From the NCBI RefSeq assembly GCF_018476885.1, contig NZ_JAHCVJ010000005.1, forward strand, positions 1-64,000: 64,000 nt of DNA. Direction: 5' to 3'. The notes under the pieces are model-generated. The model was not told the DNA's origin, ran no database searches, and saw only the letters and a list, made by a program, of their open reading frames with translations. Each line of letters begins with the position of its first letter. The stretch's first letter is position 1. The stretch comes from Geoanaerobacter pelophilus. GTDB taxonomy: Bacteria; Desulfobacterota; Desulfuromonadia; Geobacterales; DSM-12255. The translations under genes were made by a program, and so were the position numbers. Positions 15,730 to 22,897 of this stretch are shown one piece after another.

Positions 15730-17637
15730 GTGAAACAGCAACATAAATCCAGTGCCTACCAGGCCGAACTTGAGACCAAGATCGAGGAGCTGCGCCGTTC
15801 CCGCGAGGAACTGGAGGCGTCGCGCAACAAGTACGCGTTGCTGTATGACTTCGCGCCGGTCGGGTATTTCACCTTTGACACGAAAGGGGTGATCCAGTCG
15901 GTCAATCTGTTCGGCGTCCGGCTGTTGGGAGTGGACCGGGACCAGCTGGTCAACCGCCGCTTCGAACAGTTCGTTGCTGATGAAGACCTGTTCCTGTTCG
16001 GCAAGTTCTTGCAGAAGGTCTTTGTCGGGTATGGGAAGGAGACCTGCCGGTTGCGGCTCGTCTCCGACAAGCCACAACCGCTCTATGTGCGGATCGAGGC
16101 GATGGTAACCGCATCGGGGGAGGAGTGCTTGGCGGTCCTGGTCGATATCACCGAAAAGAAGATGGCTGAGCGGGCCCTGTCCGAGAGCGAATACAACCTT
16201 ACTAAGGCCCAGTCCATGACCCATGTCGGGTCGTGGAGCCTCGACCCAATCAGCGGGGAAATCAAGGCGTCGGACGAACTGTTGCGCATCATGCGTCTCG
16301 GCAGGGATGAGGCAACGCGCGAAGCGTTTGCTGGCGTGGTCCATCCCGATGACCACGATGCCGTCATGGAACAGCTACGGATGGGTGCCGAGTGCGGCAA
16401 GAGCTACGAAATCGAGCATCGGCTCCAGTTTAGGGATGGCAGTTCGCGTTGGGTCTATACCATTGTCGAGCCTCAGGTCAACTTTGCCGGCAGGGTGGTC
16501 AAGCTGTACGGCACCACCCAGGACATCACCGAGAGAAAACAGGCTGAAGTGGACTTGAGTAACAAGACCAACGAACTGCAGGCGATCTTCGATTCGATCA
16601 GCGACGGCATCACGGTCTATGACCAGGAAGGGCGGGTGCAGCACCATAACCTGATCGGCCCGCAGCTCTATCCGAAAGAGATCAAACCGGGGAACTCCTG
16701 CCGGGAGCTGTTTCATCCGGAATCGACGACCATGCCGGATGATTGCCCGGTGGAGAAGGCGTTACAGGGTGAGCGGGTAGAGACCTCCCACGTGTCGGTG
16801 CGGGACGGCCAGCGAACCCAGTACGTGGAGATCACTGCCACGCCGATCCGGGACGCCCTAGGTGAGCGGAACCGGGCCCTGGTCTTTTTCCGGGACGTAT
16901 CCCGGAAGCGGCTCCAGGAGATGCACCTGATCCAGACTGAAAAGATGTCGAGCATCGGGGTGCTGGCCACCGGCATCGCCCACGAAATCAATAATCCGCT
17001 CACTTCGGTCGCCGGGTGCGCCGAGGCATTGTTGCGGCGCTTTCGGGATGAACCGGCCCTGAAAGACGACTGTCGGCTGGACGTTTTCCCCCACTACCTG
17101 GAGGTGATCGTGCGGGAGTCGTACCGCTGCAAGGGGATCATCGACCATCTGCTCAGCTTTGGCAGAAAGACAGACGGTTCGTTTACCCTGGTGGATATGA
17201 ACGTGATCCTGCTGGAAATCCTGGAATTGCTGCGGCACCAGTCGGCCTACCGTCAGGTTGAGGTGGTAAAAGAGCTGCAGGAGGGGTTGCCGCGGATCAT
17301 GGGCGACCCGTCCGGCCTGCGCCAGGTCTGCATGAACCTGCTGGTCAACGCCCATCAGGCGATAACCGGAGCGGGGCGGGTGACACTCAAGACCGAGAGG
17401 CAAGGGGACTCCCTGGTAGTCATCCGGATCAGGGATACCGGCTGCGGCATTGGTCAGGAGATAATCGACCGGATCTGGGACCCGTTTTTTACCACCAAAG
17501 AGGTGGGGAAGGGGGTCGGTCTCGGCCTGGCCCTCTCCTATGACATTGTCAAGCGCCACGGCGGCGAGATCGAAGTGGAAAGCCGGCCGGGCGAGGGAAC
17601 CCTCTTCACCGTGCTTCTACCGGCACGGCTGGCATAA
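15730..17637 (+). CDS. Cytoplasmic multi-PAS sensor histidine kinase without adjacent regulator
   Basis: The 635-residue protein has no membrane span. Order: coiled coil (8-35), PAS (35-145), PAS with PAC (150-270), a third PAS (280-390) closely like that of the kinase at 7202-8413, H box IAHEINNPLTS with His418, and the ATPase domain (N box NLLVNAHQA, DTGCGI, WDPFFTTKE). The third PAS keeps the cysteine pair Cys324 and Cys339 seen in the other kinase. Kinase cores are also near-identical around ALLRRFRD and ESYRCKGIID. There is no response-regulator gene next to it, so it may signal to the regulator at 8401-9774 (inference). Start is GTG with GGGGA upstream. Confidence 0.88.
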   Translation: MKQQHKSSAYQAELETKIEELRRSREELEASRNKYALLYDFAPVGYFTFDTKGVIQSVNLFGVRLLGVDRDQLVNRRFEQFVADEDLFLFGKFLQKVFVGYGKETCRLRLVSDKPQPLYVRIEAMVTASGEECLAVLVDITEKKMAERALSESEYNLTKAQSMTHVGSWSLDPISGEIKASDELLRIMRLGRDEATREAFAGVVHPDDHDAVMEQLRMGAECGKSYEIEHRLQFRDGSSRWVYTIVEPQVNFAGRVVKLYGTTQDITERKQAEVDLSNKTNELQAIFDSISDGITVYDQEGRVQHHNLIGPQLYPKEIKPGNSCRELFHPESTTMPDDCPVEKALQGERVETSHVSVRDGQRTQYVEITATPIRDALGERNRALVFFRDVSRKRLQEMHLIQTEKMSSIGVLATGIAHEINNPLTSVAGCAEALLRRFRDEPALKDDCRLDVFPHYLEVIVRESYRCKGIIDHLLSFGRKTDGSFTLVDMNVILLEILELLRHQSAYRQVEVVKELQEGLPRIMGDPSGLRQVCMNLLVNAHQAITGAGRVTLKTERQGDSLVVIRIRDTGCGIGQEIIDRIWDPFFTTKEVGKGVGLGLALSYDIVKRHGGEIEVESRPGEGTLFTVLLPARLA

Positions 17638-17669
17638 TACGGCAAGATATCCAACACAACGGAGGAATC

Positions 17670-17981
17670 ATGGACTGCACCTGCGACAACCACGCCACCC
17701 ATATCTGCCAGCTGAAGGCCACCGGCCTGACAGCGGAGCTGCAGCGGGTCACTGACAACCCGACGGTAACCTGCCGCCACTGTGGCGCCCAGGCAAACAG
17801 CGCCCAATATGTCTGTGCCGCCCACCTGGGGACCGATGCCCCTAATGTGGAAGGGGGCCACGGCTCAGTCGGTCTGGACGAAGTGGGCAAGCCCCACGCC
17901 GGCGCTTCGGGCGACAAGGAGGACGCGCCGGAGATTCCGATCAAACAGGTGCCGGGCGACGGAATCTGCGGCGGGTACTGA
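17670..17981 (+). CDS. Small Cys-rich (zinc-ribbon-like) protein with a mycofactocin-like C-terminal tail
   Basis: This is a 103-residue protein with a good GGAGG site. Residues 1-55 hold two Cys/His clusters, C3-x-C5...H8..H11.C13 and C35-xx-C38...C49-xx-H52, typical of a zinc ribbon. Residues 56-90 are Gly/Asp-rich and look unstructured. The last residues are PGDGICGGY. The mycofactocin precursor at 36041-36148 ends IDGICGVY, so six of the last eight residues agree, including the terminal tyrosine. In MftA this tail is what MftC modifies. Here the penultimate Val is Gly, so the usual Val-Tyr crosslink could not form in the same way. It sits between a sensor kinase and a glycerol-dehydrogenase-like gene (2-base gap). 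The protein family is unknown to me; the tail resemblance could be chance. Confidence 0.7.
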   Translation: MDCTCDNHATHICQLKATGLTAELQRVTDNPTVTCRHCGAQANSAQYVCAAHLGTDAPNVEGGHGSVGLDEVGKPHAGASGDKEDAPEIPIKQVPGDGICGGY

Positions 17982-17983
17982 CC

Positions 17984-19126
17984 GTGACGCTGGGGTCGGC
18001 GGAAAAGAAGAGAGTGAGCCGTTTGTTCTGCTCACCCGGTCGATATGTACAGGGAGCAGGGGCCATCAGCGAAATCGGCGGCCACGCGGTCCGGCTCGGG
18101 CAGACTGCCTTGGTACTGGGTGGGAAGACCGCCTTGTCCCTCTGCGGTCCGGCGGTGCAGGCGAGTCTGGCGGCCGCCGGGGTCGACAGCCGGCAGGAGA
18201 TCTTCGGCGGAACGTCCTCGCAATATGAGATCGACCGGCTGGTGGCCTGCGGCAGTGTCATCGGCACCGAACTGGTGGTTGCGGTGGGTGGCGGGGCCGC
18301 TATCGACGTAGGCAAGGCCGTGGCGCACGAGCTGGCGGTGCCGGTCATTGTCGTTCCGACCACTGTGGCCACCGATGCCCCTTGCTCGGCCCTGGCGGTG
18401 ATCTATGATAACGACGGGGCCTTTGACCGCTACTTGCTGCTGCGGCGCAATCCCGACTGTATCCTGGTGGACACGGAACTGATCGTAAAGGCTCCGGTGC
18501 GCTTTCTGGTGGCCGGGATGGGAGATGCCCTGGCTACTTACTGGGAATCCGACAGCTGTGCCCGCAGTGCCGCACCGAACCCGCTGACCGGTGGTGGTAG
18601 CCAGACCCTGGCGTCACGCGCCATAGCCAGGCTCTGCTACGAGACCCTGCTGGAGTGGGGAGCAGCAGCCCGGCTGGCGGTGGAGCAACAGGCTGTCACC
18701 CCGGCGGTGGAGGCGATCGTAGAGGCAAATACCCTGCTGAGCGGCCTCAGTTCGGAAAACGGCGGCCATGCCGGAGGCCACTCCATCCATAACGGTTTGA
18801 CCACCCTTGCGGCAACCAAGGCAAAGCTGCATGGTGAAAAGGTGGCCTTCGGCGTGTTGGTGCAGCTGGTGCTGGAAGGGCGTTCGCCAGATGCCATCCG
18901 GGAAGTGCTGGGGTTCTGTCATGCGGTCGGCCTGCCGATCTGCCTGGCAGATCTGGACCTGCCAGCGCCAACGCGCGACGATATCCGGCAGGTGGCGACA
19001 GCTGCCGTTGCCCCGGGAGAGACCATCCACGCCACCTGGTTCCCCGTTACCTCCGACATGGTCGATGCCGCGATTTGGGCTGCCGATGCCCTAGGTGTTA
19101 GCTACCGTCAGACTGCCGGAAAATGA
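17984..19126 (+). CDS. Glycerol-dehydrogenase-like (GldA-type) iron-family dehydrogenase
   Basis: The 380-residue protein belongs to the GldA branch of the dehydroquinate-synthase/iron-ADH fold: GRYVQGAGAISEIG at the start, VVAVGGGAAIDVGKA for the dinucleotide, VVPTTVATDAPCSALAVIY, and metal ligands in GMGDALATYWE, HAGGHSIHNGL and LHGEKVAFG. It should oxidise a vicinal diol or small polyol with NAD. The start is GTG two bases after the stop of the mycofactocin-tail protein, with only a weak ribosome-binding site, so translational coupling is likely. A terminator-like hairpin follows at 19191-19213. Substrate not readable from sequence. Confidence 0.85.
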   Translation: MTLGSAEKKRVSRLFCSPGRYVQGAGAISEIGGHAVRLGQTALVLGGKTALSLCGPAVQASLAAAGVDSRQEIFGGTSSQYEIDRLVACGSVIGTELVVAVGGGAAIDVGKAVAHELAVPVIVVPTTVATDAPCSALAVIYDNDGAFDRYLLLRRNPDCILVDTELIVKAPVRFLVAGMGDALATYWESDSCARSAAPNPLTGGGSQTLASRAIARLCYETLLEWGAAARLAVEQQAVTPAVEAIVEANTLLSGLSSENGGHAGGHSIHNGLTTLAATKAKLHGEKVAFGVLVQLVLEGRSPDAIREVLGFCHAVGLPICLADLDLPAPTRDDIRQVATAAVAPGETIHATWFPVTSDMVDAAIWAADALGVSYRQTAGK

Positions 19127-19190
19127 TTTGATCCGTCTGCTGGGTAGAGGGGTAACAGCTTGACATGACTGGTGCAATAGCTCTATTTTG

Positions 19191-19213
19191 AGGCGTCTTA
19201 ATGGCGCCTTTTT
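19191..19213 (+). terminator. Weak Rho-independent terminator after the GldA-like gene
   Basis: Short arms AGGCG (19191-19195) and CGCCT (19205-19209) are followed directly by TTTTT. Confidence 0.5.
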
Positions 19214-19269
19214 CTATTGGGGGGGACGGTTATCTGAAAGGTGTTGATAGAATGTGGGCAGAGGTGAGA

Positions 19270-19347
19270 ATGGCAAAGATCGAAGCAGTTTTGGAGCTGA
19301 AGCAGTGGGGAAACAACCAGTGGCGCTGGATTGGATCGATGATTTGA
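19270..19347 (+). pseudogene. Remnant of a MazE/AbrB-like antitoxin gene
   Basis: An ATG with GAGGTGAG upstream opens MAKIEAVLELKQWGNN, which matches the usual start of small swapped-hairpin antitoxins (strand, then KxWGNS). The frame then breaks after about ten more residues (stop at 19345-19347), so the DNA-binding hairpin and toxin-binding tail are missing. No toxin frame follows. Likely a decayed toxin-antitoxin locus. Confidence 0.5.
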
Positions 19348-19410
19348 AGAAGAATTAGAATTGGCCATTTTTCATGTTCACGGACTAAATGTCCCTTTTG
19401 GGTGGATCAA

Positions 19411-19434
19411 CAGTTCACGCGCGCGCGTGAACTG
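19411..19434. promoter_or_regulatory. Perfect 24-bp palindrome upstream of the YceK-like gene
   Basis: The arms CAGTTCACGCGC (19411-19422) and GCGCGTGAACTG (19423-19434) are fully self-complementary. It lies 38 bases before the lipoprotein ATG, where an operator or a hairpin would affect expression. Confidence 0.5.
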
Positions 19435-19472
19435 GCCAATAATATGTTGAACAAAAATAGGAGTAACACAAT

Positions 19473-19724
19473 ATGAAGAAGATATTGTTAATGGTGGTAT
19501 TTTTTTTATTATGTTCTGGCTGTGGAACAATATTCTCAAGAACTGAACCACGTGATTATTTTTATAGGGAAGGTATATATCCAGCCACAAAAATGGATTT
19601 AGATTTTATTAAGCTTACTAATACTGCTCTTTATCCTTTTTCATTATTATTAGTGGTTGATTTACCAGTTTCGCTTGTATTTGACACACTACTACTCCCG
19701 CTTGACTACAATAGGGGCAAATAA
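19473..19724 (+). CDS. YceK/YidQ-like small lipoprotein
   Basis: The 83-residue protein has a short signal with lipobox (MKKILLMVVFFLLCSGCGTI; acylated Cys about 17). The YceK/YidQ pattern follows: YPATKMDLDFIKLTN, then a hydrophobic span FSLLLVVDLPVSLVFDTLLLPLDY. These are small envelope lipoproteins of unknown role. Codon use is markedly AT-rich compared with all neighbours, which suggests recent transfer. Start: ATG after AGGAGTAACAC. A 24-bp perfect palindrome lies just upstream. Confidence 0.75.
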   Translation: MKKILLMVVFFLLCSGCGTIFSRTEPRDYFYREGIYPATKMDLDFIKLTNTALYPFSLLLVVDLPVSLVFDTLLLPLDYNRGK

Positions 19725-19741
19725 TGTTATTAGCTGGGGAT

Positions 19742-19966
19742 TTAGCGTATGAACTGCACCTGTGCGGGGAATCCGGGATCTGCAAACAACGGATCAAACT
19801 CGGGGTGATCGGACGTGAGCAACACGGCATCTTCATGCTCTGCAAGGGGAAAAATAGAAGGGTCAACTCTCCATTTTCCATTATTGAGATGCAAGACAGA
19901 AAGTGAAGCTGCCAACCAGGAAGCAGGACCGCCCCTTGATGAAACCGGGCCGGTCAGCTCCCGCGC
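19742..19966 (-). pseudogene. Startless C-terminal gene remnant
   Basis: On the minus strand a frame with no ATG runs between an in-frame TAA near 19970 and its stop at 19744-19742. It contains the protein-like stretches GKWRVDPSIFPLAEHEDAVL and DHPEFDPLFADPGFPAQVQF. The sequence looks like the end of a real protein (LLTSDHPEFDP is vaguely PIN-like), but I cannot name it. Probably left over from a deletion in this patch. Confidence 0.35.
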
Positions 19967-20016
19967 CGTTTAACAAATATCAATTCTATTAGACCCATTG
20001 CAGTACCGCTCCGATT

Positions 20017-20044
20017 TTTATGCTGGCATTAATGACGGCATAAA
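20017..20044. promoter_or_regulatory. Imperfect 28-bp palindrome upstream of fic
   Basis: TTTATGC (20017-20023) and GCATAAA (20038-20044) flank TGGCATTAATGACG, which itself contains TTAA at the centre. It is about 80 bases before the Fic start, a plausible operator. Confidence 0.4.
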
Positions 20045-20122
20045 TGATATAAAAAAATCTTGAAGCAATATATAAAATACCAAATAAAACAGCGCAATAC
20101 ATTGTAGTGTAAGGCGGTGTTA

Positions 20123-21373
20123 ATGACGGAATTAGAGGCGCGAGAGTTGGGGTTATACACAAGAATCAGCGAGATGGAACCGATGATGGCGGAGAATGGC
20201 GAGTTAGAAGATCTTGCTGCACGCATCCTCGCCAAGTCGGCTGCCCTTGGAGCGCAACTACCTGAGGTTACGCAGGCCTCTATGCGAGAGTTTCTACGAA
20301 TTATCAACAGCTACTACAGTAACATGATTGAAGGCAACTCCACGCATCCAATAGATATTGAACGAGCTACTCGAAAGGACTACTCGTCCGATCCAGCCAA
20401 ACGTAATAGGCAAATCGAAAGCATTGCGCATATCGACTGTCAGCGCCGGATTGAAGAGCAACTGACCATTGAGCCGGACATAGAAATAACTTCAAAAAAT
20501 TTTTTGTGCTGGATTCATAAGATTTTTTACGACCAGCTTCCCGATGAACTTCGATGGGTTAAAAATGAAGAAACTGGTGAACGATTGGAGGTGATTGGAG
20601 GTGAACTTCGGGAAGCCGACGTGCGCGTCGGGACTCATGTGGGCCCAGCCAGTTGCTGCCTCCAGGCATTTATTGATCGATTTCATCAAAGGTACCGTAT
20701 GCGGTCGCACGGTGTTTACCCCATAATAACCGTGGCGGCGTCGCACCACCGCCTGATGTGGATACACCCATTTCTGGATGGTAACGGCCGCGTCGCTCGG
20801 CTCTATACAGACGCAGCGTTTCGAAAAATATTACCGGGGTACGGCATTTGGAATGTCAGTCGCGGTCTCGCTCGTAACCGCGACCGATACTATAGTGCCT
20901 TGTCCCATGCGGATGCACCGCGCAAGGGGGATCTTGATGGCCGGGGAAACCTCTCTCTTCAGGGGCTAGAAATGTTTTGTCGATTTTTCCTCGAAGCCTG
21001 TATAGATCAGATTGAGTATATGAGTGGTGTTTTAAAACTCGATGGTCTACTTGAGCGTATCAAGGGGTACGTGACGTTGCGGACGCTAAATCTTGCAGTT
21101 ACTCCAACAGGGATAGCTGCAAGCAAAATGAGGCCGGAGGCATCTCATCTGCTACAGGAGGCTTTACTTCGTGGAGAAGTCCCACGTGGGGATGTCAGCA
21201 GGATTACAGGTCTGGGCGATCGCGTTGCTCGCAGCCTGGTATCTTCACTATTGCAGGAAAAGCTATTAATCTCTCCAATGCCGCAGGGTGGGCTCAGGTT
21301 AGGCTTCCCAATGCATGCGGTAGAATATTATTTCCCAGGCCTCTACCCTCCTACAAACAGCGATTCAGTATAG
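20123..21373 (+). CDS. Fic-domain protein (predicted AMPylase/nucleotidyl-transferase)
   Basis: The 416-residue protein carries the Fic active-site motif HPFLDGNGR (His215 as catalytic base) and, about 150 residues earlier, the self-inhibitory helix motif SNMIEGN (Ser66, Glu70), giving a class II Fic with N-terminal inhibition. Such enzymes usually transfer AMP to a hydroxyl of a target protein. The C-terminal 100 residues look like a winged helix (LLRGEVPRGDVSRITGLGDR), so it may also bind DNA. ATG at 20123 is preferred over GTG at 20117. It stands alone in an accessory patch; no Fic-antitoxin partner is seen, as expected when the inhibitory helix is built in. Confidence 0.88.
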   Translation: MTELEARELGLYTRISEMEPMMAENGELEDLAARILAKSAALGAQLPEVTQASMREFLRIINSYYSNMIEGNSTHPIDIERATRKDYSSDPAKRNRQIESIAHIDCQRRIEEQLTIEPDIEITSKNFLCWIHKIFYDQLPDELRWVKNEETGERLEVIGGELREADVRVGTHVGPASCCLQAFIDRFHQRYRMRSHGVYPIITVAASHHRLMWIHPFLDGNGRVARLYTDAAFRKILPGYGIWNVSRGLARNRDRYYSALSHADAPRKGDLDGRGNLSLQGLEMFCRFFLEACIDQIEYMSGVLKLDGLLERIKGYVTLRTLNLAVTPTGIAASKMRPEASHLLQEALLRGEVPRGDVSRITGLGDRVARSLVSSLLQEKLLISPMPQGGLRLGFPMHAVEYYFPGLYPPTNSDSV

Positions 21374-21736
21374 TACATCGATCAAATGAGCAACATTCTG
21401 CAAATTGCAATGCAATGAATGCCCAGCACCGGCGTAGACGCTGTCGCGGCAAACTGCGCCGCGCTGGTCAAGCCGAGCGCCGTGTGCGCCCGGCCCAATC
21501 CGCAGTATCCCAATCCGACTAGTACCATAAAGAGCAGCACCATTGACCGCTCCCCCAGCCAGCTCCGAGGGTTGCTGTGAAAAATGGGATGATAATGTTG
21601 GGTAATCGCGGTATAATATAAAAGTGTTATTGAATATGTTAAGCATAACTGATTATATCGCCTGGATGTCAGTAAATTACGGTTAAACCCTGTTTTGCTG
21701 ATGCGGAATAGGTTTTAGGCGAGAGGCAAAGATATT
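21374..21736. other. Intergenic stretch with a possible membrane-protein remnant
   Basis: Around 21410-21570 a minus-strand reading contains a hydrophobic stretch (VLLFMVLVGLGYCGLGRAHT) without start signal, perhaps the broken end of a membrane protein. From 21590 to 21736 the DNA is AT-rich leader for the next gene, including a TATAAT at about 21612; no sigma-54 site with correct spacing is visible. Confidence 0.4.
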
Positions 21737-22897
21737 ATGGCGCATGCATTTGAACTACGGAAGTTCCTTGCCCCGGAATTTATTTTCGGAGTTGGCTCAA
21801 GGCACCTTGCCGGGCAGTATGCGAGGAACCTTGGCGGGCGGAAGGTGCTGGTGGTGTCCGATCCTGGGGTGGTTGCTGCCGGGTGGACCGGAGATGTCAC
21901 TGCCAGCCTGGAGGAGGCAGGGGTACCGTTTGCCCTGTTTACAGGGGTGACGCCGAACCCCAAGGTCGATGAAGTCATGGCCGGGGTGGCGTTTTTCCAG
22001 GAGGAACGGTGCAATGCCCTGATTGCCGTTGGCGGCGGCAGTGCTATAGATTGCGCCAAGGGGATCGGCATTGTCAGCTCGAACCATCGCCACATCCGCG
22101 AGTTTGAGGGTGTGGATCTGGTGCGGGCGGCGATGCCACCGCTGATCTGCGTGCCGACCACCGGCGGGACATCGGCCGATGTCTCCCAGTTCGCCATCAT
22201 CAGCAGCCCGCAGGAACGGATCAAGTTTGCGATAATCAGTAAGTCGGTGGTGCCGGACCTGGCATTGATCGATCCCGAAACCCTGACCTCCATGGACCCC
22301 TACCTGGCGGCATGCACCGGCCTGGATGCCATGACCCACGCCATCGAGGCCTACGTCTCGACAGCCCGGTCCACCATGACCGATCTGCACGCCTTGGAAG
22401 CAATCCGACTCCTCTCCGCCAGCCTGCTCCCCTCGATTAACGCTCCGCATGATCTCGACCTGCATACCAAGGTGATGCAGGGGAGCCTGCAGGCAGGGCT
22501 GGCCTTTTCCAATGCCATCCTCGGCGCCAATCACGCCATGGCCCACAGCCTGGGTGGCGCGCTGGACATCGCCCATGGCGAATGCAACGCAATCCTGCTC
22601 GACCATGTGATTGAGTTCAATTTCTCCGCAGTGCCTGAGCGCTTCGATCTTATTGCCGAGGCCATGGGGCTTGATTTGCGTGGCCTGGTGCCAGGAGAAC
22701 GGAAGCGCGCCCTGTTGCAGCACGTGCGCGGGCTGAAGGCCTCGGCCGGCATTGTCCGGACCCTGCAGGGACTCGGCGTCGGGCGCGACGATGTCATCTT
22801 CTTCAGCGACCATGCGCTGAAGGACCCGTGCATGGCGACCAATCCTCGCCGAGCGTCGCGCCGGGACATTGAGGTTGTCTATGAAGAATCGCTCTGA
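21737..22897 (+). CDS. Iron-containing (type III) alcohol dehydrogenase
   Basis: The 386-residue protein has IAVGGGSAIDCAKG, VPTTGGTSADVSQFAI, the metal-ligand region DAMTHAIEAYVS, and ANHAMAHSLGG followed by HGECNA. It is close in layout to the enzyme at 6038-7201 and, like it, is followed immediately by a PAS kinase (17-base overlap here). It should oxidise an alcohol or reduce an aldehyde with NAD(P). No sigma-54 promoter was found; a TATAAT lies about 125 bases upstream without a clear -35. It ends in a basic tail [16 protein letters not shown], suggesting the real C-terminus is intact. Confidence 0.9.
   Translation: MAHAFELRKFLAPEFIFGVGSRHLAGQYARNLGGRKVLVVSDPGVVAAGWTGDVTASLEEAGVPFALFTGVTPNPKVDEVMAGVAFFQEERCNALIAVGGGSAIDCAKGIGIVSSNHRHIREFEGVDLVRAAMPPLICVPTTGGTSADVSQFAIISSPQERIKFAIISKSVVPDLALIDPETLTSMDPYLAACTGLDAMTHAIEAYVSTARSTMTDLHALEAIRLLSASLLPSINAPHDLDLHTKVMQGSLQAGLAFSNAILGANHAMAHSLGGALDIAHGECNAILLDHVIEFNFSAVPERFDLIAEAMGLDLRGLVPGERKRALLQHVRGLKASAGIVRTLQGLGVGRDDVIFFSDHALKDPCMATNPRRASRRDIEVVYEESL

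Larger units (their letters stand above)
19127..19472. other. Gene-poor junction at the start of an accessory patch
   Basis: Contains the terminator at 19191-19213, the broken antitoxin frame at 19270-19347 and a 24-bp perfect palindrome at 19411-19434. Base composition becomes AT-rich from here to about 20.1 kb, unlike the flanks. Confidence 0.5.
19725..20122. other. Intergenic stretch with a gene remnant and an operator-like palindrome
   Basis: Holds the startless minus-strand remnant (19742-19966) and the imperfect palindrome at 20017-20044. A plus-strand frame at 19724-19906 is antisense to the remnant and has no support. Confidence 0.45.

Noticed and set aside
19742-19966. Calling the minus-strand remnant a VapC/PIN toxin
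   Set aside because: Only a short LLTSDHPEFDP stretch recalls PIN domains; catalytic residues and a start are not visible, so it is left unnamed.
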